From positions 62,001 to 126,000 of the forward strand of contig JARGXX010000012.1 of NCBI GenBank assembly GCA_030374765.1: DNA of 64,000 nt, read 5' to 3'. Below the pieces are notes generated by a model that ran no database searches, was not told where the DNA came from, and was given only the letters and a program-made list of their open reading frames with translations. Shown one piece after another: positions 1-10,443 of the stretch. How positions within the stretch are numbered: the first letter of the stretch is position 1; each line of letters begins with the position of its first letter. Origin of the DNA: Agarophyton chilense (taxonomy: Eukaryota; Rhodophyta; Florideophyceae; Gracilariales; Gracilariaceae). Made by a program: the position numbers and the translations under genes.

Positions 1-19
1 TTTTCCTCTCCGAGAAGAT

Positions 20-1093
20 ATGCTCCAATGCAGTCGTCCCATCCTTCGGGCTGAAATCAGGTACCTTCAACGGCAGTTTACCCAGTATGGGTTCGATCGA
101 CGCGTGCGCTTCGAGCGCCGCTCGCGCTCCCGTTTCGGGTTCCTTGTCCCACATCCTCACGTGGAACTGGAGCGTATCCGTAACACGGCGAAGGTCGGGC
201 GATTCGTGCCCCTTCCAGCTTGGTGGAGTAAGGTCGAGGTCCCCCGAGGGTGCTTTGCTGAACTGCCCCCGTGCATCTACTATATCGGGTCTCCTTTGAT
301 GCACGACCCGAACTCGGGATACTGGGCCCTCGTTGCAGCCGAGTGGGCAGCCCGCGTAGCGGCGCATATCCTCTGAGATGCTCATGACCATTTCCGTATC
401 TGGTATATTCCTCCGATGCTACGGACCATCATGCGTCAGATCGACCTTGTCCCAGAGTTGGGTTCGGCCAGCAGCGTGCAGGACCTGTATCCTATCTTGG
501 ACGTGATCGACAACACCCAATGGGATCGAGTTCCAGTGGAAAATCAAGCCGCAGGGGAAGGATCCGCGCGAGACAAGTCTCCTGGCCGGTACGATCCGGG
601 CTCCGGTAACTGGGTCTATTACAATCCCTTCGAAGGGGTTCGCATCAACGCGGCGCAAGCACGGGCGCTGATTGACTCGCCTCGACCGATGCCGGTGGGA
701 CACCCGACGGGGTTCATTTATACAGACGATTACGAGTACGAGCCTCCAGTAGACCTGGACGATCCAGCGTTGGATAACGACATGCCAGCTCCTAGTAGAG
801 TACTCCCTGTGGAGCCATCTGCACCCTTCCAACCAGTGCGAACGACCTCAGCTGCGGCGGCGAATGCATCCGGTGGCGGTCCATCTGCTCCCCCCGAGTG
901 GAGTGTGAACACCCTTGCGCAGGCGCCGGTTGCCGCTCCGCAAGCGGATAGTGTGCGACAAGGCCTCGTGAACGCATGCATTCCGATTCCCCCGGGTATG
1001 ACGGATGTGACCCAGATGTTGGCTTTCGCCTCGGCGTACCATCAGGGTCAGAATCCCAACGGTGGGGCGGGTCCCTCCTCGGGCTTTCCGTAG
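20..1093 (+). CDS. Convergent accessory ORF block of element C (frames 20-376 and 416-1093)
   Basis: Two plus-strand frames of 118 and 225 residues lie beyond the pol end of element C and point toward it. The 225-residue frame is acidic and proline/alanine-rich and contains the patch GNWVYYNPFEGVRI. In size (225 versus 227 residues) and layout it resembles the convergent frame at 60190-60873 in element B. The 118-residue frame ends with a pattern Y-x2-S-x-LM-x-D-x5-W-x-L that matches the end of the frame at 61000-61710 in B. No domain is recognised. An alternative is a captured host fragment, but recurrence in the same place and orientation argues for an element-borne accessory protein. It is treated as part of a fossil. 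Confidence 0.55.
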
Positions 1094-1149
1094 TTCCGCC
1101 TTCGGGCAATTGTAGAGTCCATAGCTTGGCGACAATAGTAAACTTCTGA

Positions 1150-1310
1150 TATTTGCATAACTTCTTTTCTTCTTCCTTCCTAGGATCTTCTTCATCTTCT
1201 TCATTCCTTCTTAGGATCTTCTTCATCTTCTGCACTTCCTAGGGTCCAATCTTCTTCTTAATCTTCTTCTCCACTTCGTGGGTCTTCTTTTCCTTTTTTT
1301 CATCATAAAC
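1150..1310. repeat. Imperfect CT-rich tandem repeat
   Basis: This pyrimidine-rich tract repeats the core TAGGATCTTCTTCATCTTC with a period of about 31 and then 28 bases (cores near 1181, 1212 and 1240), and then decays into further CTT runs. It lies between the end of the convergent accessory frame and the chromodomain end of pol. On the minus strand it is a long purine run, so it could be low-complexity filler at the tail-to-tail junction. Confidence 0.7.
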
Positions 1311-1476
1311 TGTCCCGATAACCGGTGCTGTGTTCCCCGGTTAACGGCGCTAGGCCGAGGGCCAGCAAACATTTCCTCTCAATAGGTGTTCTTCGGGATA
1401 CTCTCCTCAATTCCTTTTCAGAGGTCTAACATCTTCCTCACTTCGAGGTCGCACCCACACCAGTTCCCGTGGTGGC

Positions 1477-1767
1477 TTACCCGACTTGGGCACGATCCAG
1501 ATTTGGAGGCAAGGTTACCCGAGCGCGTCGGTGATAGGATAAAACCTTAGACCTCGGAAGGTGCTCATTGGGTTCCACTGTATCCTCATCAGGCGAGAAT
1601 CCGTACCATCGGACTTGGTAGCGGACTTCTCCCTCGGGGGTGTAGATGTGACGCACGATGCGATCGATAACGAATTCCTGCGGGTACACTTTTCCCTGTT
1701 CGGGCTTCTCTTCCATCTTGGAACGCTCTAGTTCCCTTGAGGATGTCAACGTAGGGTCTAGACACAC
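1477..1767 (-). CDS. Chromodomain at pol C-terminus, element C
   Basis: The 96-residue frame carries a chromodomain pattern: FVIDRIVRH, then YQVRWYGFSPDEDTVEP and a following helix. The aromatic-rich VRWYG strand and the acidic residues after it are the typical methyl-lysine-reader core. In chromoviruses this domain follows integrase and steers insertion towards heterochromatin. Here it marks the 3' end of pol. Part of a fossil. Confidence 0.8.
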   Translation of the reverse strand: MCLDPTLTSSRELERSKMEEKPEQGKVYPQEFVIDRIVRHIYTPEGEVRYQVRWYGFSPDEDTVEPNEHLPRSKVLSYHRRARVTLPPNLDRAQVG

Positions 1768-2266
1768 CCCGGTGGGTTCTTTTCCGTGTTGCGAGCGGGT
1801 CTCAGCACTTCGTCCAAACGGCGCCGAGTGGCCTGTGGGCTACGTTGTAACTTCCGTCTAAGGAGTCAAAACGGCCCAGTTTTGGGTTCTTCTTAAATCT
1901 GAACTCTTTCCGATAACAACGGTGTTCTTAGATTCCGTGACGGTTGAGAAACCGCGACGCGGTAGCGTCTCCAATCTCAGGGGGGTAAGACTTCAACGTC
2001 AACCCGAGCTACGGGGACGAAGGTTGCTCTTGTGCAACGCGCCGTGCGACGGAGGCGGTTTGCGCGACGGTTGGTCGTCTGAGCCTTTTGATTGGCTCGG
2101 TGCCATTCGACGTGTGCCACATAAATGCGCGGGCGCCGGTTGCCACTGCGCAAGCGGATGTGAGGTGGCGCTTTCGACACGCGCTAGCACTCTCCTGAGC
2201 TGTCCCCGACAGGTGTAACTCATTTCATTCCCATTCCTGAGGGTTCCAGTGTCTCCATAGGAGTTC

Positions 2267-2827
2267 CTATTCCCATTCCATAACGGAGAGCCAAATTTGG
2301 TCAACCTCGTCGTCGAGATCTTCCCCGTGCGGGTCCGCTGACACAGCTCGTTCCCGAGAAAGCGGGGTTTGAGTGTGCGACACCTCAGTGTCTTGTCCGC
2401 GGCGGCGGGTGATCGTCGGCTCTGTAGGTGTTCCGGGTGCGGAGTTCTCCACACGACTCTCCCTAGGCGGGGTTTCGTCATCTTTTCTGACGTCGTGCTC
2501 GGCTGGGTCGGCGGTGATGTCGCTACCCATACGCTGGGGTTGTGACTTCTCTGTCGCCGGCTCGGTCGGGCTCGCCGTCTCACTGTGAGAACTAGATTCC
2601 CTGTTAGGGCGACTGGCTGACGCCGAAGCATCGTCCTGCGAAGGAACTAAGTCCTCCTCCCCCTCCTTAGGCGGAGAGCCAGGAGGCTTGATTACCTCCG
2701 GTGGGGGAGTAACTCTGTAAGAGTTCGTTGACTGGGCCCTTGAGGGAGCGGGCCCAGGTTCGGGAGTATCCATAAAACATGGGATGTCATCGTCCTCGTA
2801 GCGTTCCGTTTCCGCTGTGGTTCCCAA
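2267..2827 (-). CDS. Unassigned acidic open frame between RT and chromodomain, element C
   Basis: This 186-residue frame is rich in E, P, S, T and D and contains no RNase H or integrase motif that I can recognise. It occupies the part of the element where the integrase would be expected. It may be low-complexity linker sequence or an open frame by chance in GC-rich DNA. No function is proposed. Confidence 0.3.
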   Translation of the reverse strand: MGTTAETERYEDDDIPCFMDTPEPGPAPSRAQSTNSYRVTPPPEVIKPPGSPPKEGEEDLVPSQDDASASASRPNRESSSHSETASPTEPATEKSQPQRMGSDITADPAEHDVRKDDETPPRESRVENSAPGTPTEPTITRRRGQDTEVSHTQTPLSRERAVSADPHGEDLDDEVDQIWLSVMEWE

Positions 2828-2956
2828 GCGGGATAGTGCATCAGCCTGAGTGTTCAGCTTCCCTTTCTTGTACAGGATCTCAAAGTCGAATTCCGACAGT
2901 CAGAGACGCCAGCTCATAAGGCGGCCCGAGGGTTCGGAGATCTCCAGGAGCCAACG

Positions 2957-4015
2957 CTAACATGCGTGGTCCGTATGGAATTTGAAACGAGTACCCATCA
3001 GATAGGGGCGAAGTGTAGCTAAGGCCCACACAACGGCTAAGCATTCCTTCTCGGAGACCGAGTAGTTCCTTTCATGGACATTCAGGGAACGTGACCAGTA
3101 CCGAATAGGGTGACGTACACCATCCTCAGAGGATTGGAACAGTGCACACACTACTTGGTTTGCACTAGCATCGGTGTCCACTTCGTAAGGGAGCCCAGGA
3201 TTGGGTAGAGCCAAGATTGGCGGTGATGTTACGGCATTCACCAGTGCCGTGAAGGCAGACGCTTCCGCGTCGCCAAAAGGTTCCAGTTCCACTGGTTGTG
3301 CCTTCGTCAGGAGCCTGTTGAGGGGGGTGGCAATATCCGCAAAGTTCGGGACGAATCGGCGATACACGTTACACAGATCTAAGAAGGATCGCAACTCCGT
3401 TTGAGTTTTCGGGTGTTTTGCTTCCTTCAAGGATTTCAGTCGTACTTCATCGATTGAAAGCCGTCCGGGACGGATGATATGACCCAGATACTTAACCGAA
3501 TCGGTGAAAAACTCGCACTTCTTGAGTTTCAAGGTGATTCCCGCGTCGCGGAGTATCTTCATTACGTCTCTGACGTGTTCGAGGTGGTCATCCAGGTTGT
3601 TGGAGAAGACAATAATGTTGTCTAAATACACTAGACACGTCCTCCACTTGAAGGGAGCCAACAAAATGTCTATCGCCCGTTGAAACGTTGCGGGGGCATT
3701 TGTCAACCCAAAAGGCATCCTCCGGAATCGGAAAAGTCCTTGATGACACACGAAAGCCGTTTTGTCTCGATCTTCCTCCCTAATAGGTACTTGCCAGTAG
3801 CCCGAATTGGCGTCGAGGGCAGAGAAAACAGTAGCGCTCCCAAGCGAGTCGATGTATTCGTCCATCAAAGGGATCGGGTACACATCCTTAATGGTTACCT
3901 CGTTCAGGCGTCTGTAATCGATGCAGAAACGCCACGATCCATCTGGTTTCGGAACTAACACCACGGGTGAGGCCCAAGCGGACTGGGCAGGTTCAATTAC
4001 GCCCGCTTTAAGCAT
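2957..4015 (-). CDS. Reverse transcriptase with start of RNase H, element C
   Basis: The frame starts in the RT fingers (IEPAQSAWASPVVLVPK), continues through CIDYRRLNEVTIKD, FSALDANSGYWQVPI, FRFRRMPFGLTNAPATFQ and the palm LVYLD region, and enters RNase H at RYWSRSLNVHERNYS and EKECLAVVWAL. This is the classic Ty3/gypsy RT-RH progression at normal spacing, 352 residues. It copies element RNA into DNA inside virus-like particles. It follows the protease frame directly. Confidence 0.92.
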   Translation of the reverse strand: MLKAGVIEPAQSAWASPVVLVPKPDGSWRFCIDYRRLNEVTIKDVYPIPLMDEYIDSLGSATVFSALDANSGYWQVPIREEDRDKTAFVCHQGLFRFRRMPFGLTNAPATFQRAIDILLAPFKWRTCLVYLDNIIVFSNNLDDHLEHVRDVMKILRDAGITLKLKKCEFFTDSVKYLGHIIRPGRLSIDEVRLKSLKEAKHPKTQTELRSFLDLCNVYRRFVPNFADIATPLNRLLTKAQPVELEPFGDAEASAFTALVNAVTSPPILALPNPGLPYEVDTDASANQVVCALFQSSEDGVRHPIRYWSRSLNVHERNYSVSEKECLAVVWALATLRPYLMGTRFKFHTDHAC

Positions 4016-4018
4016 CTT

Positions 4019-5338
4019 CTACACCTGAGATTTCTCCTCTTCCCGAGCTTTCGGTCCAGCCCTGTAAGGGTGTTGGGCAATAGGCCGAGTGTTCGGTAAC
4101 AAGTCGATGCGGTGTTCTGTAATCCCAATAGTTCCAAGGGAACCATCCCACATGGGGGTAAATTCACGAAGCATGTGCCTCAGCTTCTCCCGATGACATG
4201 CGGGTACATGGTTGAGATCCCATTTCTCCAATTCCTGAACAGGATCCGCCTGGTCTGCTCCTGTGATAGGGGCCGTAACCTCCTGAGGTTTAAAGTGTTC
4301 AGCGTGTGGAGCTGCAGTCGTATGCTCACCGTCTTCCGCGATTTCGGCAGTGTCCTCCCCCTCCTTAGGGTCCGCCACACCAAGGACCTCTGCGATAGAG
4401 ATCTTTGTAGGTACGACCTCATGCGGGTGTGGAAGAACAGAACCCAGGATCTGGTGTTTGACCAAATGCTGCGTTGTCTTTCCAAATTTGGCTACCAAAA
4501 CCTTGAAAGGTTTATCCGGTTCCACGGAGACAACCCCATTCGCAAGGGCGAGTTGACGCCGCGTATACAGAGACGGGTTCGGTTGTACCACATGCACACC
4601 AATTTGCTTGGTAACAACTGTGACCCAAACCTGGGTTTCTGGCGGGATAGCCACTGACTTCGCAACCTTTACCCGTGTAGAAACCGGGTCCTTCTTCACA
4701 GATTCCTGCGCGACAGGGAGAGGAACGCGTGTTCGCGCTGCTCCCTGTAAGGGTTTACGAACGATTGGGATCGTAGACCCGTCTTCGAGTTCCACAGTTC
4801 TATTCCGAGGACGGATGGCTTCCACGAAGCGGTCGCAAAAGTCACAACCCAGTATGACTGGTGCTGCAAGTGACTTGCATACAATAAACTCTAGATGAAC
4901 GAGATAGGAGCCTAACCTCACCATGAGGGAAATTGTACCCAGTGTCCGTAGCGGGTGGTTGTTCGCATCGGCGATATCCAAGCGTGGACCGGTACGAACT
5001 TGAACCCGGAGCAGCGGGGGTAACAATTCAACATGAATTAAGTTAGGAGCGGCTCCTGTATCCAGAACAGATATTTGACGAACCATAAACTGGTTGGACA
5101 GGCCGAAGTCGGCGAATACTTTATAATTCCGCTTGGCCATTACCATAACTCGATCCGGAATACGGAGATTACGGGATCGTATCCACGGGCGACGGAGGAC
5201 ACTAAAGTATCCCGAGTTAACTTCGGTGTCAGCCGTTCTCCTTGAAAGGATAGTCACAGCTGGGGAGCGAAGTTGGAGGGCCTCGGGCGTCTTCAACTCC
5301 AGCTTAGAAGACGCCCCTCCCGCAGGGGAGACTCCCAA
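4019..5338 (-). CDS. Retropepsin-like protease and linker to RT, element C
   Basis: The 439-residue frame carries an aspartic-protease core with the active-site motif VLDTGAAPNLIH near residue 92, a hydrophobic flap region, and VILGCDFCDRF further on, the usual I-L-G-x-D/S-F of gypsy retropepsins. The C-terminal part, with TEHRIDLLPNTRPIAQ, is the conserved lead-in to RT. The protease would cut the gag-pol polyprotein. Part of a fossil. Confidence 0.85.
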   Translation of the reverse strand: MGVSPAGGASSKLELKTPEALQLRSPAVTILSRRTADTEVNSGYFSVLRRPWIRSRNLRIPDRVMVMAKRNYKVFADFGLSNQFMVRQISVLDTGAAPNLIHVELLPPLLRVQVRTGPRLDIADANNHPLRTLGTISLMVRLGSYLVHLEFIVCKSLAAPVILGCDFCDRFVEAIRPRNRTVELEDGSTIPIVRKPLQGAARTRVPLPVAQESVKKDPVSTRVKVAKSVAIPPETQVWVTVVTKQIGVHVVQPNPSLYTRRQLALANGVVSVEPDKPFKVLVAKFGKTTQHLVKHQILGSVLPHPHEVVPTKISIAEVLGVADPKEGEDTAEIAEDGEHTTAAPHAEHFKPQEVTAPITGADQADPVQELEKWDLNHVPACHREKLRHMLREFTPMWDGSLGTIGITEHRIDLLPNTRPIAQHPYRAGPKAREEEKSQV

Positions 5339-5340
5339 GT

Positions 5341-6522
5341 TTAGTTTTTCGAAGCGGACCCCACCGAATTCAGTGCAGCTGCCTCGAAGGGGACCGGTTG
5401 TTCCCCGTTCGCGGGTACAAGTTCTGTATCCCTGTCAGCAAGGTGGGCTCGGAGTATCCTTTGTTCCTCATAGGACCTACTCGGGACTCGAGCTTTCTCC
5501 TCAGCGGTCAGAGCCTCGTACTGAGCGATAATTCGTGAACCCTCCCGCAGGGGAAATGTGCAGTCTGGTGCTTTGTGACCACGGAGGTAACACAAATAGC
5601 AAATCAGCTCTGCCGGGTTCGGTTGTGGACGTGAATCCACGCGACGTGGTGCTGTATCCCTCCATCCGGGGCGAGAGAACCGAGCAGCGGTATTCGCAAA
5701 AGTTAGCGATGCGGCTGGCACCCTCCGTCCTTGGGTATAGAGCGCAGGGTCTTCATCCGTAGTCGGAGCGGATGTCGACGGCAACTCAGACGTACCCATA
5801 GATTCGGGGTTACTTCCCATGAAGTGAATGTTATCATTGACCCCCACAGAGGCAGGGTTTCCTGCGAGTGACAAAGACGAGTTACCTCCATCGGCGAGGA
5901 GTGCACGTGTCGGCCGACTCTTTCGGTTCTGCCGGGCACGGAGAGTATCCACCTCAGCCTGGGCATACTGAACCAGTTCCAAGTAGGTCAACTTGCGCTT
6001 CTCTTCCCGATGTCGGGCAACCAATGCCCTTATCGAGGGGTCCAAACCATCCACAAACATGGAGCATCTCTCGTAGGCGGGGAATACATTCCCGCATCGG
6101 TGAAACGCTTTATTCAAACGAGTTGAATACACCGTTTCGGTTTCCATCGGCTTCTGCCGCGTATCCCTTAATGCAAGGATTGCTTCCTGAATCGCATTTC
6201 CAGTAGCGTATGACCTCAAGAGGTACTGCACCGCTTCGGTCCAGCACGTGACTCCCCCTTCCAAGGCTCGGGATGATCCACGGACGGAGTTGAAATGGTC
6301 TTCAGCCATCTCCTTTAAGAAATAGAGTAATGCAAGATACGCTTGCGCTTCACTCATACCGAGGATGTCAGCCTCCTGGACAAACCTCGCAAGGAAATCG
6401 AGCACCAGAATTGGGTCTGTTCCTGTGAACTCCCTCTTCTGTAGGGTGATGCTCAGCCTTTTGATGTAGTCCTTGACCTTACCCGTTGCGCGGGATGTTC
6501 GATCTCCCGAAGGGTTATCCAA
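5341..6522 (-). CDS. Gag capsid/nucleocapsid with CCHC zinc knuckle, element C
   Basis: The 393-residue frame has a helical capsid-like half (around RLNKAFHRCGNVFPAYERC) and a C-terminal zinc knuckle CYLCYLRGHKAPDC of the C-x2-C-x4-H-x4-C type, which binds element RNA. Its end nearly abuts the protease frame, as expected for gag-pol. Similar capsid wording occurs in elements A and B (YRCGNVF, YRWGNVF), which shows common descent. Confidence 0.87.
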   Translation of the reverse strand: MDNPSGDRTSRATGKVKDYIKRLSITLQKREFTGTDPILVLDFLARFVQEADILGMSEAQAYLALLYFLKEMAEDHFNSVRGSSRALEGGVTCWTEAVQYLLRSYATGNAIQEAILALRDTRQKPMETETVYSTRLNKAFHRCGNVFPAYERCSMFVDGLDPSIRALVARHREEKRKLTYLELVQYAQAEVDTLRARQNRKSRPTRALLADGGNSSLSLAGNPASVGVNDNIHFMGSNPESMGTSELPSTSAPTTDEDPALYTQGRRVPAASLTFANTAARFSRPGWRDTAPRRVDSRPQPNPAELICYLCYLRGHKAPDCTFPLREGSRIIAQYEALTAEEKARVPSRSYEEQRILRAHLADRDTELVPANGEQPVPFEAAALNSVGSASKN

Positions 6523-6714
6523 CCGGTAATAGCGGTACGATAGCAGCTTCCGATAGAGAGGATTCGTCGGCTTCAGCTCCCTTAATCCAAGGTGTTTCCT
6601 ACCCTTCTTCCGGGTACGGATTGCCCCTTGAGAGGTGTAAGTAGCCTTCGACCCAGTCGCCCGGGATGACCGGCGTTCATCTTCACTATCCGAAGATTCG
6701 GAGGACGAACTCGA

Positions 6715-7371
6715 TTACGAGCGATTGGGATCGGAATCCGATAAATTCTCTTGGAGGTGAACCCGCTTCTTGGACTTGCGGCGGTCCCGTTTAGCGGAGC
6801 GATGTTCTTCGTCTTCCGAAACGTCGGGTTTATCCTTCGAGGCTTCTGTGTCTCCGTCCATACGGATAATGGCCTCGAGGGTGTCCAGCCGAGCTGGGAA
6901 GCGTTCCGCTTGCACGCGGTGTTCCTCCATGAGGCTTCGGTACTCGTGGATAAAGACCCCAGGGGTACCAAAGCTTTCCAAAAGGGAGTTCACATCCCTC
7001 TTCAGGGTACGAAGGTCATCGGCGACTCCCCGCACCTGGGCGTCCTCCACCTTGAGGCGGAGGGTAGTAACCTCCTGAAGGAGCTCGACGTGAGCCGCGT
7101 TGGCGATATCGATTCGAGTCTCCAGGCGCTGTAATTCAGGGTCGGCCCGACTTCGGGGTGCTGCTGAGGGGGTCTCCACCACTGGAGCTGGGCCCACAGC
7201 CACGACCTCTCGAGGACCTGAAACCACTGAGGGTGCTCTCCGAGTGTCCGGATCGATACCGGAATCGTTCCGACCCTCGTGAATTGAGCTCCTCGGCCTA
7301 GGCGGGGCCGAGGGCACTGAATCCGCTTGACGGTTCGATCCAGTCCTGGAACCACGGGTAGGCGGCGACAT
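6715..7371 (-). CDS. Coiled-coil N-terminal gag-region frame, element C
   Basis: This 218-residue minus-strand frame precedes the capsid frame. The first third is proline/serine-rich. The middle has heptad-like leucines (ETRIDIANAAHVELLQEV), suggesting a coiled coil, and the end is a basic KRDRRKSKKRVHLQ stretch. It is probably the N-terminal gag or leader protein of element C. It shows no recognised domain and no match to a host gene. Confidence 0.5.
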   Translation of the reverse strand: MSPPTRGSRTGSNRQADSVPSAPPRPRSSIHEGRNDSGIDPDTRRAPSVVSGPREVVAVGPAPVVETPSAAPRSRADPELQRLETRIDIANAAHVELLQEVTTLRLKVEDAQVRGVADDLRTLKRDVNSLLESFGTPGVFIHEYRSLMEEHRVQAERFPARLDTLEAIIRMDGDTEASKDKPDVSEDEEHRSAKRDRRKSKKRVHLQENLSDSDPNRS

Positions 7372-8590
7372 GCTGCAGACACGACAACGACGATTCGGGG
7401 TAACGATGAAATTCGATCACGAGATTCCCGGAGAACGGATGACGTAACACAAAACAAAAATAAAAACCAATTCCACCCTTTCCAAAGGGGACCACTACAA
7501 CAAATCTTCACGACGGTGCTTCCTCTTCCAAGAGATATTCCAACACGTGGATGACCAACCCAAAAGTCCGAGAACGGATTCTAAGTCGGGAGACCACTTG
7601 TGGAGCAAAACCCGGCGACGGGAAGTGCTCTCAAGGTGTTCGAAGCCTTGCTCCCTGGGGGAGGCAGACTCAGAGACAGAGCCCTCCGTTCCACCCATAG
7701 TGTGGGGTGTAACTCCCACGGGGGATTCCGGCAGTACCAACGGAGGTGAGGGGTAGAAACCGTTGGATCGGGAATGGGTATGGGTATCCCAAAGAATGGG
7801 GGAAAATCCGGCGAAGAGGAAAAACGGGGCGAGGGTCGGGCACTAACAGGCACCAGACCCGAGAACCAGAAAAGGGGCGAAACAACAAAAGAAACCCAAT
7901 ACAGGGGCGAAAACCTGTCCTCGAAAGGAAACACAAAAAGCACGCAACAAGTAAGCAGAACCCCCACGGGGTATCGTGCACGCAGGTCGTCTGAGCGGTC
8001 CCAAGGGGGTGGTTGCACGTAACCCAAACGTGGGCACTCTCCAAGTGGAGTCGTGTCCCTACGCAGGCGTTGCTAACCAGAGCCCGTTCCGGGTTGTAAG
8101 GCCGAAACGATGGCGACGAAGAACCTCTAAAGGTATCGAAGACCAACCTTGGTTGTCATTTACTCTGAGCTCGGACTGTCAGATCTCGCCTCCCTAAGTA
8201 GGGCCCACTAACTAAACTCTACAGTAGTGCACCCCTGCTCAGGGCCATACACGTGGAGATCCCACTGCCAGGGCCCAAAAATCCAACGTTCTAACAAATA
8301 TCCGAAATTCGGTGCCAAAATTAAGCCACGTGTATCACGGGGCCAATCCAACCATGGGCCATCCGAATTTTCACTTCAGAAAACAGTGCCACCTCAGCAC
8401 ACCTTAGAGGGGATCGTAGTCATAACCCTCGGAGGGTTCAATCCTCATTCTATGAGTTGCATCTTCAAGTTTCCCCTAACTGGGCGTTGCTCTACAATAT
8501 TGTGCGTTAGACATATCAAATATGTTAAATCGGAGAAGTATACGATTGTTCATATCCTCACAGCTCGATCCCATAGGAAAATTATGGATT
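7372..8590 (-). other. Leader / presumptive 5' LTR region of element C, limits unresolved
   Basis: This GC-rich, gene-free region lies upstream of the gag-like frame of element C and should contain its leader and 5' LTR. I cannot find a partner copy in the window, so the LTR borders, primer-binding site and target duplication cannot be set. The overlapping open frames here run on both strands without coding character. Confidence 0.35.
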
Positions 8591-10443
8591 TCTAATCTCG
8601 CTGGGAGGTTATTGGAAAACCGGGGAAATTACCCGACGTGAAAAGTCTTGAACAAAATTCGGCATGAGATGGCGATATATTAAGTACAACGCGCTGCTTT
8701 TCCGAGCTTTCAACGCGTGGAAAGAGCACTTTGCCTCGAGGAAAACGTTTACGCACGAGTCCAAAGAAGGGGACAGAGAAGGAGAATGGAACACATATGA
8801 AGAAAAGAAGATTGGAAGATGATTTGGAATTGGCTGTGGTCAATCATGAATGTCAGAGCGAAGAAAAAAGCCCGAAAAGAAAGCGAGTACCATTCTATTT
8901 GTCAATAATTTGCATGACTCGTCGTTTTGATTTGAAATGACCCCGAAACACGTCAGGTGTTCCTTCGATACTCCCAAACAATTTAGAAGCGGGCTTTGTT
9001 AGATTTCAAAGCAAAACGGGTAGAAAATTGGAGCAATGTCACTGAAATTCGTTTCAATGGTGCTTCAATGGCCTCGTAGTTTTCTTTCGATCACGTTCTT
9101 GACGAGCTTGTCTCACCTGAACTTCCATCTCGATGTTTCAGAAGTGTGGTGTGTTTGCGGTCGGTCTGGAACGGTTTCAGGTCTTCGTCCTCGTTGCCGA
9201 TTACGAACTTTAAGAAGAGTGGCCGAATCAATCCAGACTTCAAGGAGTTCATAGACGGACCTATGGGTTAAAAGTTGTATCAGTTGAGCCAGGTTAATAG
9301 AGTTCGCGTTCTAGTAGGAGCCACTGCCCTTGGTTTAGAAACTGGGGATGAAGACGAAGAGTTAGTGGGCTCCTCTGTTAGGAGTATCTACTACAAAAGA
9401 ATGTTTGTTCATTATGTTGGGAATGCTTAGTTCGACCGTCAAACGAGTTACGGTTCAAACTAGAACAGTCGAGTACAATAAAAAAAAGCGATCACCTGAA
9501 GAGTTCGAAGATGCCAGTTTTAAGTTCATGCATTTTGTCAGTAGCTTTTTCAACACTGAGAAAGAAGCAGAGATTTCGGCTGCTGTTAACAATTCTGTTG
9601 TATTGGAACGCGAAAATTCAGCTCTGGTGGAGATTGAGCAGCGCCGCAAGATTTTAGTGCAGTTAAATGTTGCACAAGAAATGGTGGACAAGGACATAAA
9701 TAAGTCTGGTTGGAAAGCTCATAAATAGTGGTCAGAAAGCTGTTAAATGAGCTCGACCAAGTCATAATGATCTGTTTATTGTTCAAGTAAAAATTCTAAT
9801 CTTGGGAACTTGCTAAATCGAGACCAACTGTCTTTCAGATGAAAGGAAAAGTTCGGCCACGAACCTATTCCACATCAATTCGACCGTTAGCGACAGATTC
9901 AAACAACAGCGGAACGGTTACAGATGGTGGACCGGTAGTGGCATCGAGAACAATAAGATTATCCCACAGGGCTTCTTGGTCCTCCCGAGGTATTCTGGCA
10001 CTATTTTCCGTAGCGTATAGGGGAAGGATATTGACGTCACTTGTGATGTTCAACCCTGTAGCCTTGCTCGCCTGAATGAGTTATATGTCTTCTTTCTTCA
10101 GATCTCCAGCTACATGCACGTCTCTGGAAAAAACGACCTAAACGAACAGTAAGGCAACAAGAGCCCTTCCAGACGCATGGGGAATAACCGGCGATTCTTG
10201 TGGACATCGTGAGAGATGTTGAATCCAGATATCTAGCCCCCTGTTACGCTTTTAAGTCTGCCTTCGGAGAATGGATGACATAAACCCCTGCAGTTCCACT
10301 CTTCAGAGCAACAACGGTTGCGATACCAGGTCTCGTGTTCGCACAATCGGAAAAATTGCATGGTGCAGGCGACGTAGTGTCGTCCATGAAAAACTTAAAA
10401 CTCTCAGGGGGTGGGCATCTATCTTGAGGCAAACTCAAGCATG
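8591..10443 (+). pseudogene. Decayed coding-like stretch, unassigned
   Basis: Patches of plus-strand sequence look protein-coding but are separated by stops. One near 9170-9270 reads FKKSGRINPDFKEFIDG, one near 9310-9428 is acidic (ETGDEDEELVG), and the best is an open frame at 9405-9728 (107 residues) with a charged, probably helical half. I do not recognise the protein. Short frames at 9865-10053 and 10244-10456 on the minus strand are also unassigned. It could be a rotted host gene or the second ORF of a DNA transposon. Element A begins at 10444. Confidence 0.3.

Larger units (their letters stand above)
1..7371 (-). mobile_element. Ty3/gypsy chromovirus fossil (element C), left end outside window
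   Basis: Read on the minus strand, this stretch holds in order a coiled-coil gag-like frame, a gag with a CCHC zinc knuckle, a retropepsin, a reverse transcriptase with the start of RNase H, and a chromodomain near 1.5-1.77 kb. That order is the Ty3/gypsy chromovirus order. I do not recognise an integrase between the RT and the chromodomain, so the copy looks incomplete, although several frames are long and open, which suggests moderate age. The 3' LTR is not in the window and the 5' LTR cannot be delimited. A plus-strand block at 20-1093 lies where the convergent accessory block lies in elements A and B. The family is clearly diverged from A and B. Confidence 0.85.

Noticed and set aside
792-1235. 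Minus-strand frame with lysine/glutamate runs opposite the accessory block of element C
   Set aside because: Its charged composition comes from reading the CT-rich tandem repeat on the opposite strand.
4112-4657. Plus-strand frame of 181 codons inside the protease region of element C
   Set aside because: It is the antisense shadow of a well-supported retropepsin frame and has no features of its own.
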